64,000 bases of DNA from Castor canadensis (GCF_047511655.1 NC_133391.1:131038906-131102905), one strand, 5' to 3'; positions 45,610 to 56,032 are shown, counted from the stretch's first letter. The notes: generated from the sequence alone by a model not told the origin. Numbers and translations are program-made.

Positions 45610-45812
45610 CATGGTTAAAGGTACAGGCAATGAATTTGAATTCAAATAAACTCAGTCTCAATTCTAACTCCACTACTTATAAATTACATGAACTGTAGTT
45701 TTCCCATCCACAAAGCAGGACTAGCAGTAGTACCTATTTCATACCATAACTTCAAGCCTGAAGAATATCAGCTACCCGGGGGAGTACTGAGCACTCAATA
45801 AATGTTACCGGT
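45610..45812 (+). repeat. MIR SINE, near full length
   Basis: CTAACTCCACTACTTATAAA, TGTAGTTTTCCCATCCACAA, AGTAGTACCTATTTCATACC and GCACTCAATAAATGTTACC follow the MIR consensus in order. Confidence 0.82.
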
Positions 45813-46020
45813 ACAACAGAATTCCTTTCAAAAACATCATTCCTAATATCGGAAGGGGGAGGGGACAGCTAAACATAAAATGTTGTATCATTTGACCTTT
45901 ACACTTACATGTATCACTAAATGCCAACCCACAGTATGTGCAAAATGACCTCCATGTCTATGAAGTATTTTATTATCAGTAGTGTTTTATCTACCTGCCT
46001 AAGTCTTCACAAGGTTTTGG

Positions 46021-46212
46021 TTTTTTTTTTTTTCTCCCTTCAATATTGAGGTTTGAACTCAGGGCCTACATTTTGAGCCACTTCGCCAGCCCTGTTTTGT
46101 GGTGGGTTTTTTGAGATAGAGTCTCAAAGCAGGACTAGCTTTGAACCATGACCCTCCTAATCTCTGCCTCCTGAGTAGCTAGGACTATAGACATGAGCCA
46201 TGGGCCCCCAGA
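46021..46212 (-). repeat. Composite SINE, antisense
   Basis: T run, GAGGTTTGAACTCAGGGCCT, CACTTCGCCAGCCCTGTTTT and GACATGAGCCATGGGCCCCC. Confidence 0.88.
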
Positions 46213-46344
46213 AAGTCAAAATTATCTTGGTTAGACAATATTATGCTTTCCTTGGAATACTACTCTATAATAATACTCAGCAGATCTCCCCTGGGGAGAG
46301 GAGGGCAGCTCAGTTGTAGAGTGTTGCCTAATATGCACACTAGA

Positions 46345-46580
46345 AAAGCTCATGTCTAGGAACAAAAAACAGATGGGTAAGTGGCTGCCAAGGGCTGGTG
46401 TTAGGGGTGAAAAAGCTGAATGCAAAGGGGAATGAATGAGGAAACTTGGGAGATATGGAAATGCTCCTCATCTTGTGATCACAGTTACAAAACTACACTC
46501 ATGTCAAAAATTCATTCAAGATGTACAACTGAAGTGAATTTTTGTATGTAAAATTATGCAACGCAATAAACCAAAATTAT
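46345..46580 (+). mobile_element. Ancient L1 3' end
   Basis: GATGGGTAAGTGGCTGCCAA, GTTACAAAACTACACTCATG and GTACAACTGAAGTGAATTTT are typical of the end of old mammalian L1s. Confidence 0.65.
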
Positions 46581-46655
46581 TGCCTACTGTCAACTGAGAA
46601 ATCACAGTATAAAAAACAGTTCACTAAGAATTTCTGAATAATGATGTTAATAATA

Positions 46656-46752
46656 CTGGAAGTATAGCGCAAGTGGTAGAGCACTTACCTGTCAAGTAAA
46701 GGGCCCTGAGCTCAAACCTTGGTTACCTGCCACCTCCCCCCACCTTAAAAAG
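46656..46752 (+). repeat. tRNA-type SINE
   Basis: AGTATAGCGCAAGTGGTAGA and GGGCCCTGAGCTCAAACCTT are present. Confidence 0.8.
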
Positions 46753-46769
46753 CTTCTGGATAAAAAAAT

Positions 46770-47930
46770 TTAAGTCAATCGGAAAAGAAGACATGGAATA
46801 GAAGTAAAATTATCTATTTGCAGATGATATAAAGTAGAAAACCTCAGTGACAACTCCAACCAAAAATAATGTACACCTAAATAAGCACATCCAAACTGCA
46901 GGATGTATAATCAACACAAAAAAATCAGTTGTTTCTTGTACAATAATAACAATGAGTAATTCAGAAAGGATTAAGAAAACAATTCCACTTTTAGTAGCAT
47001 AAAAGAAAAAGTATTTAGAAATAACTATAAGGAATAAAGTTCACCAAGGAGGCAAAATAGTATGCCCAAAACCCACAAAACAATGTTGAAAGAAATAATG
47101 GAAAGACATAGTTTGGAAGACAATATTGTCTTTAAAAAGACCTACAAATTCAATGCAATCCCTTATAAAATCACAGTGGTATCTGCACAAAAACAGACAC
47201 ATCCATCCTAAAATCCAAATGGAATCTGGAAGAACTCTAAAAAGATCTTTTAAAACTAAGATGAAGGTTTCATACTTCCTGATTCCTAAACTTATCACAA
47301 ACCTACAGCAACCAAAACAATGTAGTCCTAACAAAACAGACACAGACCAATGGAATGAAGAACCCAGAAATAAATCACTTCATATACCGTCAAAAGATAT
47401 TTGGCAGGGGTACCACAAACATTCAACGACAGTCTTTTCAACAAGTAGTATTGAAGGAAGGATATGCAGAATAACAAAGATGGATCTTTACACTATTAGA
47501 AATTAAAAAAAAAAAATGGCTAGCGGCACAGATCAAGGGTTAGAGGTCCTGCCTACTAAACACAACCCACCCACCCCCCATCTAAAGCTAAGAGCTAAAA
47601 ACCATAAAATTCTTATAGAGTTTGAAGATTCATGACATTGGATCGTCAGTGATTTCTTGAATATGACAGAGAAAGTAGAATAAGGAAAAATAGGTAAATT
47701 AGACTACATCAAAATTAAGTATTTCTTTCATCAAAGGACAGCCAGGGGTGAAAGTACAGCTTGCCTAGGATGAACAGGCCCTGGATCCAACCCACAGCAT
47801 CACAAAACAGCATAAACAATACAATCTACAGAATGGGAGAAAATATCTGCAAATTCTTTATGTAAGAGATGTTAATATCTAAAAATATGTAAAGAACAAT
47901 TAATAATAAAAATGTGATTTAAAACACAAT
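46770..47930 (+). mobile_element. Ancient L1 (ORF2 part), interrupted by SINEs
   Basis: CTATTTGCAGATGATATAAA encodes the L1 reverse-transcriptase FADD-like site. Later GAATGGGAGAAAATATCTGC is the EWEKI-like block. SINE pieces interrupt it near 47516-47580 and 47742-47810. It lies antisense in a GPBP1 intron; further 3' pieces appear at 51980-52320 and 52670-52925. Confidence 0.75.
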
Positions 47931-48027
47931 GGTAAATTTTATGTTATGTGCCTTTCAACACAATTTTTAAAAGTTAATAAGGGAAAGATTCATAAATTCA
48001 CTTAAGTTAAAACAAAGACGATCAAGT

Positions 48028-48310
48028 TCCCCTGTAGGATTCCTAGCTACTTGGGAGGCTGAGATAGGGATTGAAGTTCAAGGCCAGTCCAGGCAAAGAC
48101 AGAGAGAACCCCCCCAATCTCCAAAATAACCAGAGCAAAATGGACTGGAGGTGTGGTTCAACTGATAGAGCCTCTGCTTTGCAAGCACAAAGCCTTGAGT
48201 TCAAACCGCAGTCCAACAACAACAAAAGACAGTAGGACTGGAGAATGACTTAGATGGTAGAGTACCTCCCTAGCAAGTGTAAATCCCTGAGTTCAAACAC
48301 AAAAAGATTA
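48028..48310 (+). repeat. Composite SINE followed by tRNA-type SINE
   Basis: GATTCCTAGCTACTTGGGAG and GGAGGTGTGGTTCAACTGAT form the first. GAATGACTTAGATGGTAGAG with CTCCCTAGCAAGTG forms the second, in tandem. Confidence 0.82.
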
Positions 48311-48451
48311 TCAAGTCCAAGACTTCATTCAAAGCACTTAAGATGTCAGTTATCAATCATAACCATATCCAGTAGAGAATCAGCTTTATATTACCAGAAC
48401 AATTTTTAAAAAATTATAATGAATTTAGAAAAACTCAACCTTTTCTTTTTT

Positions 48452-48548
48452 TTCATCTGAGACATGATCTCACTATATAGCCCAGACTGCCCTTAAACTT
48501 TTGAGCCTCCTAAGTGCTCAGGTTATAGGCATCCTACATGCCAAACTT
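48452..48548 (-). repeat. B1-like SINE, antisense
   Basis: TGAGACATGATCTCACTATA and TAGCCCAGACTGCCCTTAAA are the reversed B1 end. It lies just before the snoRNA-like retrocopy. Confidence 0.8.
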
Positions 48549-48595
48549 CCAACTCAACTTCTTGATGGTCTGCCAAGTATTTACTAGTACTCTTT

Positions 48596-48611
48596 GAAAA
48601 AGGAAATTATT
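48596..48611. repeat. Target-site duplication, left copy, of snoRNA-like retrocopy
   Basis: The 16 bp sequence GAAAAAGGAAATTATT is repeated exactly at 48767-48782. Confidence 0.85.
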
Positions 48612-48766
48612 CCCCAGCTGTAGGCAGCTGCCTAGGTTGCCTTGTACCTAGGCAAGTGTTACACCGCTGGGAGAACAGCAGCTAATAGCTGGCTGACATT
48701 CTGGGCCTGGTTTTTGCCAACTCTGTTGTCAACTATACCAGAATGTCAGCATAGTTGAAAAAAAAA
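48612..48766 (+). ncRNA. Retroposed H/ACA box snoRNA-like sequence (A-tailed)
   Basis: A roughly 146 nt sequence is followed by an A tail and bounded by identical 16 bp direct repeats (48596-48611 and 48767-48782). It folds into two hairpins. Hairpin 1 has a basal stem 48613-48618 with 48666-48671, an 8 bp upper stem 48629-48636 with 48647-48654, and an internal loop of 10 and 11 nt. The H box AGAACA is at 48672-48677. Hairpin 2 has a perfect 13 bp stem 48692-48704 with 48738-48750, followed by ATA at 48751-48753, an ACA-box variant near the 3' end. This is the H/ACA pseudouridylation-guide architecture. The A tail and target duplication show L1-mediated retroposition. I do not recognise the parent snoRNA. 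The copy is antisense to GPBP1 inside its last intron, so release by splicing of the host transcript is unlikely. Confidence 0.68.
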
Positions 48767-48782
48767 GAAAAAGGAAATTATT
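48767..48782. repeat. Target-site duplication, right copy, of snoRNA-like retrocopy
   Basis: This is an exact copy of 48596-48611 and follows the A tail of the insert directly. Confidence 0.85.
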
Positions 48783-48989
48783 GAGATGAAAACAGTATGT
48801 CTAGAATATGAAATATTCTTGCTCAAAACAAGGCAATTTGGACCTACAATGTGATTTTTATCTAATAAATTCCTAAATGAAACTAAATCCCAGCCCCCTT
48901 CTTCACAATGCTCATCTATAATTATGTTATTCTATCTAATTAAAGAAGGGCCACTTAAAAGTGAACATGAATGATTCAGGTATTCTTAC

Positions 48990-49092
48990 CTGTTCACTAA
49001 TAACTTGGAATTCTCTCATTTCATCCTCAGTTAAGGGAGCACAAGTTTCATCATTTTCACTATCTTCCTGCCAGCCCATCTCCTTTAACAAT
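48990..49092 (-). CDS. GPBP1: GPBP1 coding exon, conserved vasculin core
   Basis: The exon is 103 bp. It supplies the last base of the split Arg codon and 34 residues, LLKEMGWQEDSENDETCAPL and then TEDEMREFQVISEQ. The LLKEMGW helix and the LTEDE motif are hallmarks of the vasculin family. The acceptor is CTTCTTTTCAG and the donor is GTAAGA. Because it starts in phase 2 and ends in phase 0, skipping it would shift the frame. The downstream intron of about 5.1 kb holds many SINEs, L1 fragments and the snoRNA-like retrocopy. Confidence 0.95.
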
Positions 49093-49850
49093 CTGAAAAG
49101 AAGGGAGGAAATTAAGTTTAAGTTAGAGCTTCACCTGAGGAGGCTAATTCCATTTATATCATGTATAAGAAAACATGGTCTATGATCCATTATTCAAAGG
49201 CCACGGGTACATCAAAAGGACTTTTGAGATCATGCTTTCAGTATCTTCTGAAAATGAAAAAAATAGATCATACTAAGTTAAATAAGCTATCATTGACAGT
49301 AAATAAGAACAAACTGCTTAACTGCTTAATTTTTGGTGTCAAAGGCTCTCTAGACTAGAAATTACAATGGGAAAGGCCTAAATAAAACTAGTCAAATTCT
49401 TGTACTAAAAATAACAGCATTACTCCTCCTCTCTTTCTTCAATATCACAATACAACATATTCTTGCTCATAAGGTTTTCTACATTGCAAAAAGTCTGAGA
49501 TAGCTTAGCCTATTCTCTTGTGTTCACTTTGAAAGCATTAGGTTCTACAATAACAAAAATGATTTCTAAAAGCTCTCAAACAGGAACTAAGTAAGTAAAT
49601 AAATGAATGAATGAATAAATGACTAATATGGTTATTCTCTTTTCTTTCCAATTTTTAAAGAAGATAGTTCTTTTTCAGGGGGAAAAAAAAAACTAAGACT
49701 GACAGCGAAGTATTTTTCACTTGTTGAGTAAGCAAACACTAGCTACTGAATTTGATTCAGTAACTTCAAAAGTTCTACTTCCTGTAAGGCCACTTATTTG
49801 TACTCGTCTGATGGGCTTGTTAATTTTTTTAAATTGCGTTTGTTCATGCC

Positions 49851-49995
49851 AGGTGTGGTGGTTCACGTCTGTAATCCTAGCACTTGGGAGGCTGAAGCAA
49901 GAGGATCAGGAATTCAAGGCCACCTGAGCTACACAGTACATTTGATGCTAGTCTGGTTACATAGTGACAACCCTAACAAAAAAACAAAAAAAAAC
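49851..49995 (+). repeat. B1-like SINE
   Basis: CCAGGTGTGGTGGTTCACGT, CCTAGCACTTGGGAGGCTGA and an A-rich tail. Confidence 0.9.
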
Positions 49996-50119
49996 CCCAC
50001 AACTCTATTCCTTAACCATTTCTATTGTTCTTCTTATACTTCATCTTTCAACTGTGCCCATCCTACATTGACTGCTTCCATACTCTCATACCTTTCACAC
50101 GCCTCACAGAACATAAATA

Positions 50120-50245
50120 CTCAGACACACTGAATAAAATTTAACTTGCTATCTATATTTTACAGATGAAGAATCATGGTCACATAAGTAAAACAAGATT
50201 TTCTGCCTCTAAAGTACATACTACATTGAACTCTGTTGCCTCTGA
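50120..50245 (-). repeat. MIR-like fragment, antisense
   Basis: TTTTACAGATGAAGAATCAT and GTCACATAAGTAAAACAAG resemble the reversed MIR core. Confidence 0.45.
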
Positions 50246-50532
50246 ACAAAATGGCAGTCAATGTTAACTACTATTCCTTTCATCCTTATTGGTTAACTTT
50301 TCTTTTCCAAATTTTTTCTCTTTAACCTAGATGGCCACCCTTTGGAATGGCATTTTCACTTACATCATTCAATGCCACTTAATCCACAGCCAACAGATCT
50401 TGAACTAGTAAACTAACTGACTTTGCTATGTCCATAGTTATTTTGCTTTTAAAAACTGAAAGCTACATGAATATAGATGGAAAAAACTATCTTAAGTTTT
50501 ATAAAAGGAAATAAAACAAAAGGCAAGTATTA

Positions 50533-50605
50533 GGCTGGAGTTGTAACTTGTTGGAGGATTGACTGGGAGTCCCTGGGTTCAACTGTCAACACTAAAATAA
50601 TGGGG
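50533..50605 (+). repeat. ID/tRNA-type SINE
   Basis: GGCTGGAGTTGTAACTTGTT and CCCTGGGTTCAACTGTCAAC are present, diverged. Confidence 0.6.
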
Positions 50606-50672
50606 GGAGAAAGGGAGTATTCCTAACTCTTCAGAATGATATATGCCTGATTACTTAAGAATCACAATTAAA

Positions 50673-50760
50673 GGGCTGGTAGTATGGCTCAAGTAGTAGA
50701 GCATCTGCCTAGCAAGCATGAGGCCCTGAGTTCAAATCCTAATACTGAAGGAAAAAAAAA
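50673..50760 (+). repeat. tRNA-type SINE
   Basis: GGGCTGGTAGTATGGCTCAA, CTGCCTAGCAAGCATGAGGC and an A tail. Confidence 0.92.
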
Positions 50761-50861
50761 TCTCAATTAAAGTATAACATAGAAGTATCATTCTATTTCC
50801 ACAGAAAATAAGCTGAAATCCAAAAGCTAACTGTTAGATTGGGGTAAATATATTATTAATG

Positions 50862-50965
50862 GGCCAGGGTGTGGCTCAGTGATAGAACACTTGCTACACC
50901 AGCACCACACACAGACTGTACTTTGAGGACAGTCCAGCCAAACAGTTCACTAGAACCCCATCTCC
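50862..50965 (+). repeat. SINE fragment
   Basis: GCCAGGGTGTGGCTCAGTGA is tRNA-like and ACCCCATCTCCAAAAATAGT is composite-type; the order looks rearranged. Confidence 0.55.
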
Positions 50966-50984
50966 AAAAATAGTAAGAGCACAA

Positions 50985-51090
50985 TGTTTTTGTTGTTGTG
51001 ATAGGGTTATCACTATGTTCCTGAGGCTGGCCTCCAACTCCTTGTCTCAAGCAAGCCTCTTGCTCTATTCTCAAGAGTAGCTGCAAGCAC
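50985..51090 (-). repeat. B1-like SINE, antisense, split by L1 (part 1)
   Basis: GATAGGGTTATCACTATGTT and GGCTGGCCTCCAACTCCTTG are the reversed SINE. It is cut at 51090 and resumes at 51756. Confidence 0.7.
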
Positions 51091-51755
51091 TATTCACAAT
51101 AGCCAAGTTATGGAAACAGCCAAGATGCCCCACTACTGATGAATGGATCAAGAAAATGTGGTATCTATACACATTGGAATTTTACGCAGCCATGAAGAAG
51201 AACGAAATGTTATCATTCGCTGGTAAATGGATAGAATTGGAGAACATCATTCTGAATGAGGTCAGCCTGGTCCAAAAGACCAAAAATCTTATGTTCTCCC
51301 TCACATACGGACATTAGATCAAGGGCAAACACAACAAAGGGATTGGACTTTGATCACAAGATAAAAGTGAGAGCACACAAGGGAGGTATGAGGATAGGTA
51401 AGACACCTAAAAAACTAGATAGCATTTGTTGCCCTCAACACAGAGAAACTAAAGCAGATACTTTAAAGCAACTGAGGCCAATAGGAGAAGGGGACCAGGA
51501 ACTAGAGAAAAGGTTAGTTCGAGAAGAATTAACTTACAAGGTAACACACATGCACAGGAAATCAATGCGAATCAACTCCCTGTATAGCTATCCTTATCTC
51601 AACTAGCAAAAACCCTTAGTCCTTCCTATTATTGCTTATACTCTCTCTTCAACAAAATTAGAGATAAGGGCAAAATAGTTTCTGCCAGGTATCAAGGGGG
51701 TCGGGGGGTCGGGGGGTGGGGGAAGGGGGGAGAAATGACCCAACATTGTTGAGAA
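51091..51755 (+). mobile_element. L1 3' fragment lacking a poly(A) tail
   Basis: It begins TATTCACAATAGCCAAGTTA (ORF2 end), contains the stop region near 51317 and the 3'UTR with a strongly G-rich tract (51697-51730). It ends GAGAAATGACCCAACATTGT without the usual GTATGCACATATGAATAATA and A tail. The 13 bp TAGCTGCAAGCAC occurs at 51078-51090 and 51756-51768 as flanking duplication. Confidence 0.88.
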
Positions 51756-51785
51756 TAGCTGCAAGCACCACCCTGCCCATCTTAT
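51756..51785 (-). repeat. SINE remainder after L1 insertion (part 2)
   Basis: TAGCTGCAAGCACCACCCTG continues the antisense SINE cut at 51090, its first 13 bases being the right copy of the duplication. Confidence 0.65.
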
Positions 51786-51848
51786 CATTTAGTTATTTAC
51801 CAAAAAAAAAAAAAAAAAAAAGAAAGAAAGAAAAGAAAAATTGAGTAG

Positions 51849-51930
51849 GGCCAGAGATGTAAGTCAGTGGTAGAGCACTTGTCTAGCATGGGCAAGGCCC
51901 TGAGTTCAATCTCCAGCACTGCAAAAGGGT
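51849..51930 (+). repeat. ID/tRNA-type SINE
   Basis: GGCCAGAGATGTAAGTCAGT, TAGCATGGGCAAGGCCCTGA and CAATCTCCAGCACTGC are present. Confidence 0.85.
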
Positions 51931-51979
51931 CAAAACAGTTAAATAGCTTTTCTCCCCCAGACGACAGACACATGACTAT

Positions 51980-52325
51980 CACTCAGTATTGTTAGCCTTT
52001 AAAGAATTGCATATTATAAACCACATAAAGATACTACTTCATATCCACTGAAATGGCTATAATCAAAGACAGACAGTATCAAGTGTTGATGAGAATATGG
52101 AGAAAATGAACCATCTATAGTACTAATAAAAATGTAAAATGCTATAGTCATTTTGGAAAATAATCTGATAGTTAAACTCCCAGATCTATCCAAGAGAAAA
52201 ATCTACATGAATTTTATACCAACATTAACCATAGTAGTTACAAAGTAGAGACAACTGATATGCATTAATTGATGAACAAAAGTGGTATAGCCATTCAGTG
52301 TACTATTCAATAATAAAAAAGAACA
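51980..52325 (+). mobile_element. Ancient L1 3' piece
   Basis: ATATCCACTGAAATGGCTAT, GTGTTGATGAGAATATGGAG and GATGAACAAAAGTGGTATAG follow the ORF2 end of old L1s. Confidence 0.72.
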
Positions 52326-52331
52326 AAGGAC

Positions 52332-52668
52332 CAGGCATATTGTCACCCAAGCCTATAATCTCAGATACTCATCTATAATCCCACCTACTCAAAAAGTGGA
52401 GATTGGGAGGATCACAGTTCCAGGCTAGCCTGGGCAAACATTAGTGAGACCCCCATCTCAAAAAAGATAAGCATCACATCTGTAATTCAAGCTACACAAG
52501 ACATTGGTAGGATTGTAGCCCTGGCCACACACAAAATCCCCACAGGAGACCCTACTTGAAAAAATAAAAAGCAACTGGGCATGGGGAGGACGAATCAAGT
52601 GGTAGAGTATCTGCCTCACAAGCTTGAGGTTCTTAGTACAAACCAAGTACTGCCCAAAAAGGGGACGT
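52332..52668 (+). repeat. Composite SINEs, tandem
   Basis: GGACCAGGCATATTGTCACC with CATCTATAATCCCACCTACT, then GCATCACATCTGTAATTCAA and CGAATCAAGTGGTAGAGTAT, show two copies in one orientation. Confidence 0.75.
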
Positions 52669-52669
52669 G

Positions 52670-52925
52670 GGAAGCACAAAGTACTAATGTACTAAAACAC
52701 AAATGAACTACGAAATGTTTAGTCAAAGAAGCCAGAAACAGAAGTTAACGTATGATTTCTCTTATGTGAAATATCCATTCAAAGGCAAATCTGTGAACAG
52801 AAAGTGGATTAGTGGTTGGTGAAAATGAGTAAATCAAAAAGGGCACTGTTCACTTTTGGATAGTGATGGAAATATTCTAAAATTAGGTTGCAACAGTAGT
52901 TGCCAAACTATGAATATTCTTAACT
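52670..52925 (+). mobile_element. Ancient L1 3' end piece
   Basis: TTTCTCTTATGTGAAATATC, GAACAGAAAGTGGATTAGTG and GATGGAAATATTCTAAAATT are old L1 3' end words. Confidence 0.65.
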
Positions 52926-52928
52926 AGG

Positions 52929-53010
52929 GATTGGGGGAGGGGGATCTCTGCTCTCAGAAGAGCACTTACCTAGAATGTGCACCCCCTTGGTTCAATACCC
53001 AGGGGACAAA
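52929..53010 (+). repeat. ID/tRNA-type SINE fragment
   Basis: GCACTTACCTAGAATGTGCA and GGTTCAATACCCAGGGGACA are present. It ends about 50 bases from a GPBP1 donor site. Confidence 0.65.
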
Positions 53011-53063
53011 AAAAATCAGTAATCACAAAAGAGCTGCATAATATCATAATTCTGAATACTAAC

Positions 53064-53251
53064 CTGTGTTCTGCTTCAAGTGAACTGGAAAGAACATCAG
53101 TTTGTGGGAAGGTTGAAGACCGAATAATCTGCTGGGAAATCACTGAAGCATTGCCATTCTCTTGTGGAATTTCATTTTCATCAAAGTTTCTGTTTATATC
53201 TCTGTCTTGGTGAGTAGTATTGCTGTTATGCAAATTAAATGAGTCGTCATC
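53064..53251 (-). CDS. GPBP1: GPBP1 coding exon, start of conserved vasculin region
   Basis: The exon is 188 bp: 62 codons plus the first two bases of an Arg codon. It starts DDDSFNLHNSN and ends SSSLEAEH followed by the split Arg. The acceptor lies after an A/T-rich tract ending GAAAATCAG, and the donor is GTTAGT. The end of this exon and the next one form the conserved C-terminal vasculin-family region. Confidence 0.95.
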
Positions 53252-53551
53252 CTGATTTTCAGGGAGTTTAAAAAAAAAAAAAAGAATGAGTTCTAAAGAA
53301 CATTTACTAAAAACTTTAATAGATTCTGGCTAGATTCCCACTAAGAATACATATATGTATGTAATACTTACCATCATTAAACTTAGAAGGCATTCTCACA
53401 AGAATGGAAAACTAAGATGGAAAGGATGTTCAAAGCTTTCTGGCACCAAGAATACTACTGAACAAAGGCATAGCCAAAAGGATGAGGATGAAGACCGAGA
53501 AAAAAGAAACAAAAAAAAAACCATACACAGGAACTTTAAAAAGTACATTTT

Positions 53552-53680
53552 TGTAGCTAGGCATGACGGTGCCTATCAGTAATCTCAGTACTCGGGAGGC
53601 TGAGGCAGGAGCATCTCAAGTTCAAGGTTAGGCTAGACTACATACCAAAACCTATCTCAAAAAAAGAAAAGGAAAAAGTA
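53552..53680 (+). repeat. B1-like SINE
   Basis: GCTAGGCATGACGGTGCCTA, TCAGTACTCGGGAGGCTGAG and an A-rich tail. Confidence 0.9.
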
Positions 53681-53879
53681 TTTTTGCATAGAAAATGCAC
53701 AATACAGAGTAAGAAAACCAACTTTAGAAAGGACACCATTCCATTATCTATGCAAATGATTACCTAGTCACCTTTTCAGGGAGATGAAAATATGATTATA
53801 TTCCAAGGTCCTAAATAATTGCACAAGTCTTTCAATGACATGTTAATATCAAATCAAGCATTACTGCAAATTCAATTAC

Positions 53880-54047
53880 CTTCTCTGAGCCAGCATGGCT
53901 TTCATCTTCATGTTCTTCTTCTACTCTGTCCCTTTTCAACGCTTTCAAAAACTCGCTCTTCTTATCAGTGCGCATTCGTGTCAGTTTGGTTAGACGAGGC
54001 TGCTGATTAAGTTTGTCAACAGGTGAAGAGGAATTTGAGCGGTTACA
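53880..54047 (-). CDS. GPBP1: GPBP1 coding exon
   Basis: The exon is 168 bp or 56 codons, phase 0 to phase 0. It starts CNRSNSSSPVDKLNQQ, carries the basic helix-like segment LTKLTRMRTDKKSEFLKAL, then an acidic stretch, and ends HAGSEK. The acceptor is CCTTTTAG and the donor is GTAATT. The charge switch from basic to acidic is typical of vasculin. It is also symmetrical in phase. Confidence 0.95.
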
Positions 54048-54542
54048 CTAAAAGGAAATTCAGAACAACTGGTAAATAGGTAACCAGTGAATTGATGTCA
54101 ATATAAAGTTTACAACTACCACAGCATCCAATTTTACTTAAACGTTTATTTCAGAGTCTACTTCTATCACTATAAATTTCTTTGCCACTGGATGATGTGT
54201 CAACAACAGAATTTTATTATCCCAAAGACAATGAAGGTCTGGTAATAATACTCAGAACTACCATGGTAAATGAAGACTTTATATTAATTTATAAGTGCAT
54301 CCTAGAATTGTTTAACATTTCTGTGATACATAGAACAGTTTTTCAAACTATGTCCTAGAGTTCAAGTAATAGTGCCACTAAGATCTATTTTATAATGATT
54401 TATACATGTAAGGTTTATTAGGTTGGATTTATATTCATAGGGTTTATTAGGTTGGATTTCACCAGAGAAATTTTCTGAGAGGACAGGGAGGAGAGGAAAA
54501 ATGAACATTTACTAAAGTCCTTTTGGGGTTTTTCTGTCTCCC

Positions 54543-54850
54543 TTTTCCCCTCTGTGGTACTGAGTTTGAACTCATACTTGCTAGATAGGCTCTCTATCTC
54601 TCAAGCCACACAACCCCAGTCATTTTTGCTTTAGTTATTTTTCCAATAACTAAACATCTCACATTTCTTACCCAGGGCTGGCCTGGGTCCATGATCATCC
54701 TACCTATGCCTCCCAAGCAGCTGGGATTACAGCTTGTTTGTTGAGATGGTGTCTCCCTAACTTTTTGCCTGAGCTACTCTTGAACTGTGATCCTTTCCAA
54801 TCTCTGCCTTCGGAGTAACTGGGATTGCTGGTTCAGTCAGCCTAGGTGCC
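54543..54850 (-). repeat. SINE cluster, antisense
   Basis: CTGAGTTTGAACTCATACTT, GGCTGGCCTGGGTCCATGAT, then a second 7SL-like end GTAACTGGGATTGCTGGTTC suggest a composite SINE disturbed by another copy. Confidence 0.7.
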
Positions 54851-55440
54851 CGCCTGGTTCTTTGGAGTCTGACGGTGTAATACAATAGAAAACTGAATGT
54901 TAGAGCTCTGCATAAGGTTTTTTTCTGGCCAGAGAAATAAACCGTAATAATGTTTAAATTCTGACATTAATGTACTATAATTAATCTAAGCATAATGAAC
55001 TAGTTAAGAATGCTGATCCTTCCTTTATAATGCAAAAACCTGTGACTGAGAAAATAACTAAGAAATAGTATACGGGTTTATGATACTCCAATATGGTACC
55101 CAAAGCAATTTCAAGTATAATAAGGTTGAGTGTCCTTTGACCCTGGACAGGAAACTCCCTGAGAGTTTCAAAAATCTGGCCAAATGAAATAAAAGTACTC
55201 AAGCTACCAGGTACTCATCTTCAGTACAAAAAAATAATAGACACCTTTCCCTCCTTGTCTTTCCCCAACTCAGTATTACTCCCAAGATATTAATACAAAT
55301 CTTCATTATTTCTACTTTCTAAAAGTACAAAAAGAGTTAGCATATAGATGGAAGTACCCAAAGCAAACTTCTTTTCCAGAAGAAACAAAAATTTCATTTT
55401 AATGTATTCACTTAATGAATTTATGTATCATGATTTAGCA

Positions 55441-55555
55441 ACCAGGCATGGTGGCACGTCTATAGTCAGAAAGCAAAGACAAGCGGTCACCTGAGCCTCG
55501 GAGTTCAAGACCAGCCTTGCAATACAGTGAGACCCCACTTTAAAAAAAAGATAAG
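55441..55555 (+). repeat. B1-like SINE
   Basis: ACCAGGCATGGTGGCACGTC, GTTCAAGACCAGCCTTGCAA and GAGACCCCACTTTAAAAA. It ends about 55 bases from the donor of a GPBP1 exon. Confidence 0.88.
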
Positions 55556-55610
55556 AAAGACTAAAATGTTACATTCCTTTATTCCCTTGAGGAATTTTTA
55601 AATGCCATAC

Positions 55611-55751
55611 CTCTTTCACTGAATTTGTTGATGGACTAAAATTCTTGGCAGTTGATTTAAAAGCATTAAAGTTGCCAATACCATATGTAGGTTCATGAGG
55701 GAAAGAAGTCCCAACTTTATTTTCTTTAGTTTGGCTTTTCCACTGTGCAGG
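55611..55751 (-). CDS. GPBP1: GPBP1 coding exon
   Basis: The exon is 141 bp, exactly 47 codons, phase 0 to phase 0. It encodes a stretch starting PAQWKSQTKENKVG and ending SPSTNSVKE. The acceptor is TTTCTCCAG and the donor is GTATGG. It is rich in Ser, Thr, Lys and Asn with no recognisable fold. Being a multiple of three with matching phases, it could be skipped without shifting the frame. Confidence 0.95.
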
Positions 55752-56032
55752 CTGGAGAAACACACAAACATTTAAGGTTATCAAAAACAGATTACAGAAA
55801 ATAGAGAAAAACAAAATGAACACAGTAAAATAAAAATGACCACATTCGGCTCATAAAAACAATTACTTTTTTGTATTACTTCATCATTCTGATAATGGCT
55901 ATCTGTTCCTCCTTTTCCATAAATAAAATCAAAGCTTCTTATTCATATAAAAACAACTAACTAAATCAAAATTTTTCCAGAACTTTATGAGGCTTAAGTA
56001 AGGGTGTTTCCATAAGAAAACTCATGTGAAGT

